This document shows, piece by piece, positions 1 to 6,196 of a stretch of DNA of 8,535 bases. A program made the position numbers and the translations under genes. The DNA is from Myxococcales bacterium UBA5297 (GTDB taxonomy: Bacteria; Myxococcota; Myxococcia; Myxococcales; UBA5297). Under the pieces are notes generated by a model, which worked only from the letters and a program-made list of their open reading frames with translations, had not been told where the DNA came from and ran no database searches. The first letter of the stretch is position 1. The number at the start of each line of letters is the position of its first letter. Location of the stretch: NCBI GenBank assembly GCA_002408385.1, contig DHSB01000163.1, positions 1 through 8,535 on the forward strand, written 5' to 3'.

Positions 1-190
1 TGCAGGTGGCGGCCGGCCTCCAGATTCTTGGTTGCCATAGAGGGAAACCGGGGGGCTTGACAGGATTTCGACCCCAGCGAGCACCGCCGCGCCTGCCCAT
101 CGTGCGGCACTTGAGCCAGCGTCGCCACCGACCCGAGACGCATCGGCAACGGCAGCGCTGGCGTTACGGACCCTCAGGACGCCACCATAC
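1..190. other. Left-edge stretch without a convincing gene
   Basis: I see no supported coding region here. The open frames on both strands are low-complexity, arginine- or alanine-rich translations typical of spurious frames in GC-rich DNA. Two weak resemblances were noted. Around 50-75 the plus strand reads like the 5' end of a tmRNA, with a G-run followed by ACAGGATTTCGAC. Around 90-105 one frame reads CPSCG, a zinc-knuckle-like pair, but it stops at once. Neither extends into a complete feature. The segment also holds whatever lies downstream of the minus-strand nuclease-like gene that ends at 191; no clear terminator is visible. Confidence 0.4.
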
Positions 191-730
191 CTACCTGGCC
201 AAAGTGATCGTCGGTGCAGACGGCTGCATGGAGGCCGCTCCGAACAGCAGTGCCACGATCTCGTCCACGCTGGTCACGGGCGTGAACCTCGCTCGCGGAA
301 CAACGCGTTGGTTGGGGCGCTCGAGCTTGATGCCCTCCGCGTTCCCTTTGGCGTGCTTGGCTACCTCGAAGTCGCGGATGTTGGGGAGCGGCTTCCCTGG
401 CGCATCGCCAAGCCACCAGAAGGGGCCCAGCTTCAGCGTCTCAGGTTCGAACTGGACCCACACGACGCAGCCGCTCGGCTTGTCGGCCAAGTTGAGGCTG
501 ACCGTCTGCCTGGCCGTCTTGCCGCCCACCGCCGAAGACTTCAGCTGGACGTGTCGGACGATACCGCCGAGGTCGAACACGACGTCGTAGCCGTCGTCGA
601 CCTGCGGCTTCAGAACCCCGACCCTACGGATGCCGCGCAGCCAGAGCGCACGGAGGACGTCGGCAACGAAGAGATGCTCGAGGAGCGCTTCTCGGTGGCT
701 GGAGTAGATACTGTCGTCGGTAGCAGTCAC
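191..730 (-). CDS. PD-(D/E)XK nuclease-like hypothetical protein (179 aa)
   Basis: The protein has an N-terminal helical part (residues 10-35, HREALLEHLFVADVLRALW). It then shows a strand-turn-strand segment, residues 45-66, reading DDGYDVVFDLGGIVRHVQLK. The GYD aspartate (D49) followed by Q62-L-K64 fits the core of the PD-(D/E)XK phosphodiesterase fold, with Gln in place of the usual Asp/Glu; E14 could be the additional acidic residue. Residues 84-108 (KPSGCVVWVQF, GPFWWLG) look like the core beta strands that follow. No DNA-recognition domain is visible. I recall similar ~180-aa uncharacterised proteins with a QLK(A/S)S motif but cannot name the family. The start is a GTG with GGAGG on the coding strand (plus-strand 738-742), 7 nt upstream, which strongly supports it. 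The gene is divergent from the HEPN-like gene at 837. Nuclease activity is inferred from fold motifs alone. Confidence 0.75.
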   Translation of the reverse strand: MTATDDSIYSSHREALLEHLFVADVLRALWLRGIRRVGVLKPQVDDGYDVVFDLGGIVRHVQLKSSAVGGKTARQTVSLNLADKPSGCVVWVQFEPETLKLGPFWWLGDAPGKPLPNIRDFEVAKHAKGNAEGIKLERPNQRVVPRARFTPVTSVDEIVALLFGAASMQPSAPTITLAR

Positions 731-737
731 GGTTGAG

Positions 738-742
738 CCTCC
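738..742 (-). promoter_or_regulatory. Shine-Dalgarno site deciding the GTG start at 730
   Basis: GGAGG read on the minus strand lies 7 nt before the GTG at 730. This makes the non-ATG start the best choice. It sits in the 106-bp region (731-836) that must hold both promoters of the divergent pair. A TTGACG at 776-781 on the plus strand is the only -35-like element I see there, and it has no good -10 partner. Confidence 0.6.
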
Positions 743-836
743 AGTCCAGCCGTCTAATCGCGGAGCCTATCCGACTTGACGTCGCCCGCCCAGGCGAAGA
801 GTCTGAGTCTCAACTCGATCCAAGCTCCGAAATCCG

Positions 837-1412
837 ATGACGACGCCCTTCCAGAAGAACGCTCGAGACGTCCGGTACTGGTACTCAATGGCCACCAAGC
901 TGGACAGGGCGGCCAAGGTGCTCGCACGCGAGATCGAGGCCGACCTCCAACGCCTTGAGGAAGAGGCACCTGACGCCAGCGCGGTTCTCACGGCGGCACA
1001 GGTTCCGGGCATCCAAATGGCGGACGGCTTCTGGCTACTGGCCGCCTTCTCCCTTGAGAACCTTCTGAAGGGCATCTTGGTCGCGCGCGAGCCGGACCTC
1101 GTGCAGGAGCAACGGCTTGAGAAGCCGCTTTGCTCGCATCGGCTACTCGAGATGGCAAGGCGGGCGCATTTGGACGTGAACGTGATAGAGGCGTTCTTCC
1201 TGGAGGTTGCTTCGGAGTACAGCACTTGGGCAGGCAAATACCCCGTCCCGAGGCAGAGGAGGCCTAGCCGTACCTTCACGCATCTGTTTTCGGCCGGCGA
1301 CCTAGTGGCATACAACGCCCTGTACTCCAGATTCGAGGCGGAACTGCATGCGCTCGGAGGACGAGAGGCAATGTACGTGAGAATGGGGAACCCTGGGAGG
1401 AAAGGGGCGTAG
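837..1412 (+). CDS. HEPN-like all-helical hypothetical protein (191 aa)
   Basis: The protein reads as almost entirely alpha-helical. Residues 4-45 form a long amphipathic start (ARDVRYWYSMATKLDRAAKV). Residues 63-82 (DGFWLLAAFSLENLLKGILV) resemble the second helix of HEPN domains, where a small-residue/Glu/Leu-Lys pattern packs the four-helix bundle. H101 and the following helix (HRLLEMARRA), then SEYSTWAGKYPVP at 127-138, also recall HEPN-like proteins. The usual RNase motif R-x4-6-H is not present; the closest match, R93 to H101, has seven residues between. Catalysis is therefore doubtful. Only one in-frame start exists: a stop lies at 804-806 and there is no other ATG or GTG before 837. 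The ribosome site is weak. It is divergent from the PD-(D/E)XK-like gene, so the two may be functionally linked, for example as effector and partner. That link is inferred. Confidence 0.7.
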   Translation: MTTPFQKNARDVRYWYSMATKLDRAAKVLAREIEADLQRLEEEAPDASAVLTAAQVPGIQMADGFWLLAAFSLENLLKGILVAREPDLVQEQRLEKPLCSHRLLEMARRAHLDVNVIEAFFLEVASEYSTWAGKYPVPRQRRPSRTFTHLFSAGDLVAYNALYSRFEAELHALGGREAMYVRMGNPGRKGA

Positions 1413-1583
1413 TTCCGAAGACTGGAGGAGGCACAACGAGGCGGCCGGCCAGTCGAGTCTCTCGGCGGGCCGGGCACAAAGCCACCAAGGCCGAGCCGGT
1501 AGGCACGAAGGACTACACGACGGTGGTTCGATGGGCGGAACCTACCGAACTGCGAAATTGAGGTGCGCGGGTTTTCGTAGAAC

Positions 1584-2201
1584 ATGGGCAACATGCCTGC
1601 CTTCGCCCCCGCCCCGCCGAGAACGCTCACCAAGTCCGAACAGTCCCGGCTGCTCAAGGTCACCGGCGACCACCGCGCCGGCTTCCGGGACCATGTGATC
1701 TTCGCCCTCGCTCTCGGCACGGGTCTGCGCGAGCACGAGATCGCCGGCCTCAACGTCGGCGACGTGCGCCACGCGGACGGACGGGTTCTGCGCCGAGTCG
1801 TCCTCCGGGTCTTCAAGCGTTCGGCAGGCAAGCCCGCGCCGCAGGACGTCTTCCTGCCCGAAGCCCTCTGGCACAAGCTCTCGAAATTCGTCGCCTGGAA
1901 GCAGGCTCGCGGCGAGCGGCTCGACCCCTCCGCCCCCCTCTTCATGTCCCGGCGCGGCGGCCGCATCGCCACCCGGACCCTTCGCCACCTCTTCGGCGTC
2001 TGGCAGGCTCGCGCAGGCTTCGATCACCGCTTCAACTTTCACTCGCTGCGCCACACGAGCCTCACCAACGCCTACCGCGCCACGCGCGACATCCGCCTGG
2101 TGCAGCGAATTGCTCGCCACAAGAACATCGAGACGACGACGATCTACGCGGCCGTCGCCGACGAGGATCTGTTCCTGGCCACGCGGCACCTGCCCTGCTA
2201 A
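1584..2201 (+). CDS. Short tyrosine recombinase / integrase (205 aa)
   Basis: A DNA strand-exchange enzyme of the tyrosine recombinase family. The catalytic set is visible: R49 (TGLREHEI), the probable beta-hairpin lysine K83, H153 and R156 (HSLRHT), H179 (ARHKN) and the nucleophile Y188 ([10 protein letters not shown]). The protein starts almost directly in the catalytic domain (TKSEQSRLL at 16-24) and lacks the N-terminal SAM-like core-binding domain of ~300-aa phage and XerC/D-type enzymes. Its length is close to the ~200-aa FimB/FimE invertases. An in-frame stop at 1578-1580, two codons before the ATG, rules out an upstream extension in this frame. The ribosome site is poor; an alternative ATG is at 1593. 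A decayed second copy of the last part of this gene lies at about 3988-4091. All catalytic residues are intact, so it may be active, or it may be the surviving half of a larger integrase. Confidence 0.9.
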   Translation: MGNMPAFAPAPPRTLTKSEQSRLLKVTGDHRAGFRDHVIFALALGTGLREHEIAGLNVGDVRHADGRVLRRVVLRVFKRSAGKPAPQDVFLPEALWHKLSKFVAWKQARGERLDPSAPLFMSRRGGRIATRTLRHLFGVWQARAGFDHRFNFHSLRHTSLTNAYRATRDIRLVQRIARHKNIETTTIYAAVADEDLFLATRHLPC

Positions 2202-2245
2202 AGCCACATCGCGGGGCCAGTGCAGCGCCTCACTTCCTCCCGAGT

Positions 2246-2274
2246 TTGACGGGTGCCTCCCCAGCCGCTATCCC
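2246..2274 (+). promoter_or_regulatory. Candidate sigma70-type promoter for the 408-aa gene
   Basis: TTGACG at 2246-2251 and TATCCC at 2269-2274 are separated by 17 nt, the ideal spacing. The -35 is close to consensus and the -10 matches in its first three bases. It lies 65 nt upstream of the ATG at 2339, in the gap after the recombinase stop. Suggestive only, since GC-rich genomes often use less canonical promoters. Confidence 0.3.
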
Positions 2275-2338
2275 TTCGTAGCTGTGGTGACGATGCGAAG
2301 TGCGCTCTTTCTTGGAGCAACCGGACTGAGGAGGTTCG

Positions 2339-3565
2339 ATGGGCTCGCTGCCGCTGCAACACCAACCTGAAGCAAGGCGGTGGGACCCCAACGAAGGTTT
2401 CTCTGGGCGCCTCCTGGATCTGCTTGATGACCTGGTAAGGACCTACTATCCCTCCCTGCTCCACGTTCGGCATTACCAAGAGTGGCTCTTGGCGGAGATT
2501 CGACAGGGCCTCGGACCCTTTCCGTGCCGGCACTTTGCTGAAGCCGTAACCAATCCCGCAGTCAAGGCCGACCCCAAGGTCAACTACTTCGAGACTGACC
2601 TGCCATTCCCGATCATCGCCTGCGACAACGAGCCGACCACCTCGTTCTTCGCTGCCTGTCGGGCCGGTGAAGTGTTGGACGGCGAGTCGATGCTGTCGTG
2701 CCTGCAGGGGAAGCGCATCTGCGCAGGGCTTTCCAAGGACGGGGTCACCACGATGTTGACGAAGGCCAAGTTCAAGGAGCGTGGCATTCCGTTCGCCTTC
2801 AACAATCACGACAAGCGTCTCGCTCTTGCCGGTCTGAAGGCTTGCCATGTTGCGGATGCGGCGAAGAATCTCGATGCGGCAAGGCCGGCCAGCCTCAGAG
2901 ACGAGCTTGAGGTGCGCATCTTTCGCACGATGAGTCCGGTCAACGTCTTCCCATTCCCCAACAAGTCCGTGTACTCCCACCAGCTTGAGGGTGTGCGCTA
3001 CACAGACCTTGGCGAAGTCCCTGGGATCCAGGAGCTCTTCGCGGCCGTGATCCAGAAGCACCTTGAATCCCAGGGCGGCGGGAACATCTTCGACGCTTGG
3101 TTCAGGTGTGCCCGACCGCCGTTCGCGCTGCCGAACTTGGCGTCAAGCTTGAGCCAGTTTTCGGACGCAACAGTGGTTATCCGCGGGTCGAGGGAGTCTC
3201 TGGAGAGTGAGGCTTTGCCGAAAGCCGCGCCAGATGCAGTCGAGGGCGCGGGGCCGAAGTTCCTCGTCGCCGCCCAGTCGCTCCGGCGCCTCAACGCCAT
3301 CGTGCTGAAGGATGCTGCGCTCGCCCAGAAGACCAAGTTTGTCTTGCATACGGCGTCGCCGGGCTGGCGCTTCGAAGTCGAGTACCCCACGCAGGCAAAG
3401 CTCCTCGAGCTGCTGGGCTCGGTTTCGGCTGAGGTACTTCCGGTCCGCCGTGTGGCTCGGTCGGGGCGGGCCAAAGGGGCTGCGCAGTACAAGACCCAGT
3501 TTGGCTCCTGCTATCTCGTCCAGACATCTGCCTGGAGCGGGGAGAAGTGGAACTACTTGGAATAG
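2339..3565 (+). CDS. Unrecognised protein (408 aa)
   Basis: I do not recognise this family. The protein looks soluble, with no signal peptide or membrane segment. A helical N-terminus (residues 20-60, with RLLDLLDDLVRTYYPSL and HYQEWLLAEIRQGL) is followed by a mixed alpha/beta part (PFPIIACDN near 89-97; KRICAGLSKDGVTTML at 125-140). Then comes KFKERGIPFAFNNHDKRLAL (144-163), which may be a nucleic-acid-binding or active-site region but matches no motif I know. The C-terminal third (305-408) has alternating helices and strands, including PGWRFEVEYPTQAKLLELL. The ATG at 2339 is preceded by AGGAGG at 2329-2334, with short 4-nt spacing. It has normal coding character and is less GC-rich than the recombinase and the 538-aa gene. 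It is convergent with the 96-aa gene, whose stop is 14 bp away. Its position between an intact and a broken recombinase 3' end suggests mobile cargo. Confidence 0.75.
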   Translation: MGSLPLQHQPEARRWDPNEGFSGRLLDLLDDLVRTYYPSLLHVRHYQEWLLAEIRQGLGPFPCRHFAEAVTNPAVKADPKVNYFETDLPFPIIACDNEPTTSFFAACRAGEVLDGESMLSCLQGKRICAGLSKDGVTTMLTKAKFKERGIPFAFNNHDKRLALAGLKACHVADAAKNLDAARPASLRDELEVRIFRTMSPVNVFPFPNKSVYSHQLEGVRYTDLGEVPGIQELFAAVIQKHLESQGGGNIFDAWFRCARPPFALPNLASSLSQFSDATVVIRGSRESLESEALPKAAPDAVEGAGPKFLVAAQSLRRLNAIVLKDAALAQKTKFVLHTASPGWRFEVEYPTQAKLLELLGSVSAEVLPVRRVARSGRAKGAAQYKTQFGSCYLVQTSAWSGEKWNYLE

Positions 3566-3579
3566 CCTGTCCGATCCCG

Positions 3580-3870
3580 TTAGCACCGAGAAGTCGCGTT
3601 GGCGCAGTCGACCACTGTCTGGACCAGCGTGTCGAACTCGCGCTTGGCGTCCTCGTGGCCGGCGAAGACAGCCGGCTCGGTGCATCGGATGCCACTCGAT
3701 TCGGCCTGCGCCCAGATCGCGTAGCGGCCATCGGCGAGCCTGGCGGTGATGACGAAGAACGTTTCGCGGCCTTCTGCCCAGACGTCAATGACCTCGGTCG
3801 GCTCGGCGAACTGCAGGACGGTGGGCCATCCCAGTCGCAAGGGCAGGCGGACCGGTTCGCGGGTTGCCAT
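3580..3870 (-). CDS. Small unrecognised protein (96 aa)
   Basis: The frame is open further upstream (a start at 4023 is possible, giving 147 aa), but I choose the ATG at 3870. GGAGAG on the coding strand (plus-strand 3875-3880) precedes it, and the extra N-terminal region would overlap the decayed recombinase sequence and has no protein-like pattern. Residues 17-58 read as beta strands (TVLQFAEPTEVIDVWAEG, ETFFVITARLADGRYAIWAQ), followed by a helix near the C-terminus (DAKREFDTLVQTVVD). This is a compact single-domain fold with no known catalytic motif. It is convergent with the 408-aa gene. A weakly similar fragment (WAEPTEL) appears in another open frame at about 1523-1545. Function unknown. 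Confidence 0.65.
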   Translation of the reverse strand: MATREPVRLPLRLGWPTVLQFAEPTEVIDVWAEGRETFFVITARLADGRYAIWAQAESSGIRCTEPAVFAGHEDAKREFDTLVQTVVDCANATSRC

Positions 3871-3987
3871 GTGTCTCTCCATTCGCAGTGATGCGATCCG
3901 TGCGGACGCACCTGTGTCCTGGAGAGCGTTGGCGGTGCCGGGCTGGACCGGAGTGGAGCGAACCACAAGCTCGGATATCGCTACTCT

Positions 3988-4091
3988 ACTCGGGCCACGG
4001 ACATCGGCCGGGCGCAAGAGCATCCGACGCGACGATCTATGCGGCGGTCGCCGACAACAGTGCTCTCCAGGCGGTCAGAAGCCTGCCCTGC
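3988..4091 (+). pseudogene. Decayed 3' end of a second tyrosine recombinase gene
   Basis: The frame at 4032-4091 reads [20 protein letters not shown]. The end of the intact recombinase reads [20 protein letters not shown], 13 of 20 identical and including the nucleophile tyrosine. DNA similarity continues upstream in another frame, where 3991-4005 reads RATDI against RATRDI in the intact gene. The His-box segment between is largely deleted. The original stop after LPC is lost: CGA stands where the intact gene has TAA. This is therefore a broken paralogue of the gene at 1584-2201, in the same orientation and about 1.9 kb downstream. It lies immediately upstream of the start of the minus-strand 96-aa gene. 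Confidence 0.75.
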
Positions 4092-4119
4092 CGATGGAGG
4101 GCGCGGCGCGGGGTTCCTG

Positions 4120-4162
4120 AGTGCTTGTGAGCACTTACGCTCCGTCAGCGCGCTGCGCTGAC
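4120..4162. repeat. Two adjacent stem-loops
   Basis: AGTGCT at 4120-4125 pairs with AGCACT at 4130-4135 around a TGTG loop. GTCAGCGC at 4144-4151 pairs perfectly with GCGCTGAC at 4155-4162 around a GCT loop. They stand between the recombinase remnant and the small gene at 4231. No T-run follows, so they are not classical intrinsic terminators. They could be termination or processing signals or recombination-related structures. The pairing is seen directly; the role is not known. Confidence 0.45.
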
Positions 4163-4230
4163 CCCGGCGAGGCGTGCGGCCAGACTGCCCTCATGGTCGG
4201 AATCGGTCCGGCCGTGGACAGGAGGTCGCA

Positions 4231-4419
4231 ATGAAGGCAGGCACTCGCGCAGCGAGCAACAACCACTCCCGCCAGCTCAACCCCCAGGACGTCTGCTACT
4301 GGCAGTCCCGCGGGGAGCCTGGCGTCCCCGCCAACGGCGGCTCCTCGAGCACCCCGTCGCCGAGCCAGCCAGCGCCCCGCGAGCAGTCGGTGAACGGTGG
4401 GAACAAGGAACAGCGATAG
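4231..4419 (+). CDS. Small Asn/Ser/Pro-rich hypothetical protein (62 aa)
   Basis: The ATG at 4231 has a strong AGGAGG at 4220-4225, 5 nt upstream, which favours it over the upstream ATG at 4174. Residues 10-28 carry a distinctive block, NNHSRQLNPQD-x3-YWQSRG. The rest is probably disordered (Gly/Ser/Pro-rich, residues 29-62). I recall small uncharacterised bacterial proteins with a similar N-N...N-P-N-x(2)-Y-W-x-S-R-G pattern, but cannot name a function. There is no signal peptide or transmembrane segment. A perfect 14-bp hairpin follows 10 nt after the stop, then the 538-aa gene 60 nt downstream, so the two could be co-transcribed. The strong ribosome site and motif make it more likely real than most ORFs of this size. 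Confidence 0.65.
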   Translation: MKAGTRAASNNHSRQLNPQDVCYWQSRGEPGVPANGGSSSTPSPSQPAPREQSVNGGNKEQR

Positions 4420-4428
4420 GCTACCTGC

Positions 4429-4459
4429 CCAGGGGCCGGAGCATCGCTCCGGCCCCTGG
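4429..4459 (+). terminator. Perfect 14-bp GC-rich hairpin, terminator-like or intercistronic
   Basis: Bases 4429-4442 and 4446-4459 are perfectly complementary (14 bp, 12 of them G-C), closed by a 3-nt ATC loop. It lies between the stop of the 62-aa gene and the ribosome site (GAGG, 4468-4471) of the 538-aa gene. There is no downstream T-tract, so it is not a textbook rho-independent terminator. It may attenuate read-through, stabilise the upstream mRNA end, or bind a protein. Confidence 0.6.
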
Positions 4460-4479
4460 CGTCCGACGAGGACCTCGTG

Positions 4480-6096
4480 ATGCTCATTCTTCCTCTCAGC
4501 GGTCAGCTGCTTGGCTCCGCCTTTCGCGCCGGTCGCCTGTCGACCGAGGCGCTCGGTTCGGAGCAGGGCCTGTCCGGGACAACCCTCCGTGACTTCTTCA
4601 ACGGGCGCCGCATCGGAGACGACTCGCGCGTGAGCATCTTCAGGCACGCCGCCGCCCTCATGGTCCGTTCCGAGCTGTTCCCTTGGCCCGACGGGGCCCG
4701 GCAAGGCCAGTACACCACCGAGCTCGGAGTGGCGCTGACGGCCTGGGCGGACTGCTGGGACCAGATGGTCACCGCGTGGCGGGTCTACGGCTACGGCCAC
4801 GAGATGCAGGTCGCAGCTGCGAAGGCCGCACTCCGCCTCAGTACCCTCGATGTCGCCGTTCGCGTCGCTGGGTTGGCTTCGCTCCTTGGAGGGAGGGCGC
4901 CCGATGGCCTGCCGCGCTGGGCAGACCACGCGCTTCAGCAGTCCGGCAGGGGAGCGTTCCTCGCTGCTCTCGTGAAAAGAACCGACCTCACCCGCGACAA
5001 GCTGGCGGACCGCCTCGCCCCTCACTTCGGGGACGGGGCACTCGATCAGCATCTCGCGGGAACCGCGCGCCCGACCGAGGAGCACATCGAACAGATCGCG
5101 AAGACGCTGAGCGGCGCCCTGCCGAATGAGGAGTGGACGCATCTTCGCGCAGAATTGCGTCGCCACTACGTCCTGCACGAGCTGGCCGCCGGAATTGCTG
5201 ACGTCGCGGGGTGGGACTTCGTTGCGGAGCTGGCGTCCGTCTTCCTTGCCACGTGGACCGCGACGCAGAAGGCGCTTGCCTCGGTTCCCGAGCATGCCCG
5301 AGCGACGATCGCCGCGATGCTCTTCGACTGCGGGGCCCAGCGGGTGAACCAGCAGCTCTTCGATCGCCTCCATGCCACTGCGCCGAACGCGCGTTGGCGA
5401 GAGGCGCTGCAGGCGTCCGCCCGCAACAACTGGCTCGGCTACTTCCTCTACGAGGCCCGGCGAGTCGAGCGACTTCGCGACGAACCGTTCGACCTCGCGC
5501 ATCCGACGACCGCGACCGAGTGGTCGCTGCGGGGATGGTTCGCTCTTGCCTTGCTCGAGGACGCGGCAGCGATTGCCTGCTTCCGCAAAGCGACGCAGCT
5601 CGATCATGCGAACCCGGAGTTCCACATGGACCTCTCCTCCGCTCTCGATGGGGCGCACATCGAGGACGGACCGGCCGGCGAGCGCGCCCGGCTATCGGAG
5701 GCGCTTGTCGAGGTGAGGGTCGCACAGGAACTCAAGCCCGGCTGGCGCGAGGCCGTCCTCGCCGAGGCCATCCTCCTCGACGCGCTCGGCGACCCCGAAG
5801 CGGCCTACAGGAAGCTCGAGAAGGTCCTCATGTCCAACGCTGGGGGGGAGGACGAGAACAACTTCAGGTACCACGCGGCGGTGATGGCCGTCAGCGCCGG
5901 CCGTCCGGCTCTTGCGCTCCGCTGGTTGAAGAACGTGCTTCATGAGAGGCCCGACCACGCTGAGGCTCTCGCGCTCGCTGCCACCTGCCATCAGATCCTC
6001 CGCCAGGAGGGCAAGGCGCGTGCCCGCGCCGACCAGGCGGCCTCTCTCGGGCGGTTCGGTGTCCTGCCTAGGAGGAAGAGGAAGAAGAAGCACTGA
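4480..6096 (+). CDS. HTH-like and TPR-repeat protein (538 aa)
   Basis: The ATG at 4480 is favoured (GAGG at 4468-4471, 8-nt spacing); the adjacent in-frame GTG at 4477 would add one residue. Residue numbers below count from the GTG. Residues 21-62 (LSTEALGSEQGLSGTTLRDFFNGRRI and following) resemble a Cro/LacI-type helix-turn-helix. A second HTH-like unit lies at 169-212 (TDLTRDKLADRL, then ALDQHLAGTARPTEEHIEQI). Residues ~230-350 are helical. From ~350 the protein shows TPR-like helix pairs (WFALALLEDAAAIACFRKAT; YRKLEKVL; ALRWLKNVLHERPDHAEALA). It ends in a basic tail, RRKRKKKH. It is probably a cytoplasmic regulator or scaffold that binds DNA and a partner protein; this is inferred. A frameshifted copy of its last ~40 codons is at 6832-6961. 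Codon use matches the GC-rich recombinase more than the 408-aa gene. I do not recognise a named family. Confidence 0.8.
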   Translation: MLILPLSGQLLGSAFRAGRLSTEALGSEQGLSGTTLRDFFNGRRIGDDSRVSIFRHAAALMVRSELFPWPDGARQGQYTTELGVALTAWADCWDQMVTAWRVYGYGHEMQVAAAKAALRLSTLDVAVRVAGLASLLGGRAPDGLPRWADHALQQSGRGAFLAALVKRTDLTRDKLADRLAPHFGDGALDQHLAGTARPTEEHIEQIAKTLSGALPNEEWTHLRAELRRHYVLHELAAGIADVAGWDFVAELASVFLATWTATQKALASVPEHARATIAAMLFDCGAQRVNQQLFDRLHATAPNARWREALQASARNNWLGYFLYEARRVERLRDEPFDLAHPTTATEWSLRGWFALALLEDAAAIACFRKATQLDHANPEFHMDLSSALDGAHIEDGPAGERARLSEALVEVRVAQELKPGWREAVLAEAILLDALGDPEAAYRKLEKVLMSNAGGEDENNFRYHAAVMAVSAGRPALALRWLKNVLHERPDHAEALALAATCHQILRQEGKARARADQAASLGRFGVLPRRKRKKKH

Positions 6097-6196
6097 TCCA
6101 GAAGAGCAGGGCACGGTCGATCGGGGGGCCGGTCGCGGCGCCTCGACGTCCGGGATGTCGGACCCATCTGGCATGCTCTCGGCCATGGAGGAAGCC

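Noticed and set aside
442..462. tRNA T-arm-like GGTTCGAAC
   Set aside because: The flanking bases do not form a T-stem, no other tRNA arms are present, and it lies within the nuclease-like coding region.
767..1972. 401-codon open frame on the minus strand
   Set aside because: It overlaps the HEPN-like gene and the recombinase, both of which have recognisable motifs. Its Ser/Arg-rich translation is not protein-like.
1525..2344. 12-bp identical sequence GGTTCGATGGGC at 1525-1536 and 2333-2344
   Set aside because: A pair of identical 12-mers is expected by chance about this often in 8.5 kb, and flanking bases do not match, so it is not called a direct repeat or att pair.
2198..3061. 287-codon open frame on the minus strand opposite the 408-aa gene
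   Set aside because: The plus-strand frame is longer, has AGGAGG before its ATG and runs through the whole region. The minus frame has no ribosome site that I can see.
4135..5658. 507-codon open frame on the minus strand
   Set aside because: It lies opposite the 538-aa and 62-aa genes and gives an Arg/Gly/Val-rich translation without domain-like patterns. It is a shadow of GC-rich codon use on the plus strand.
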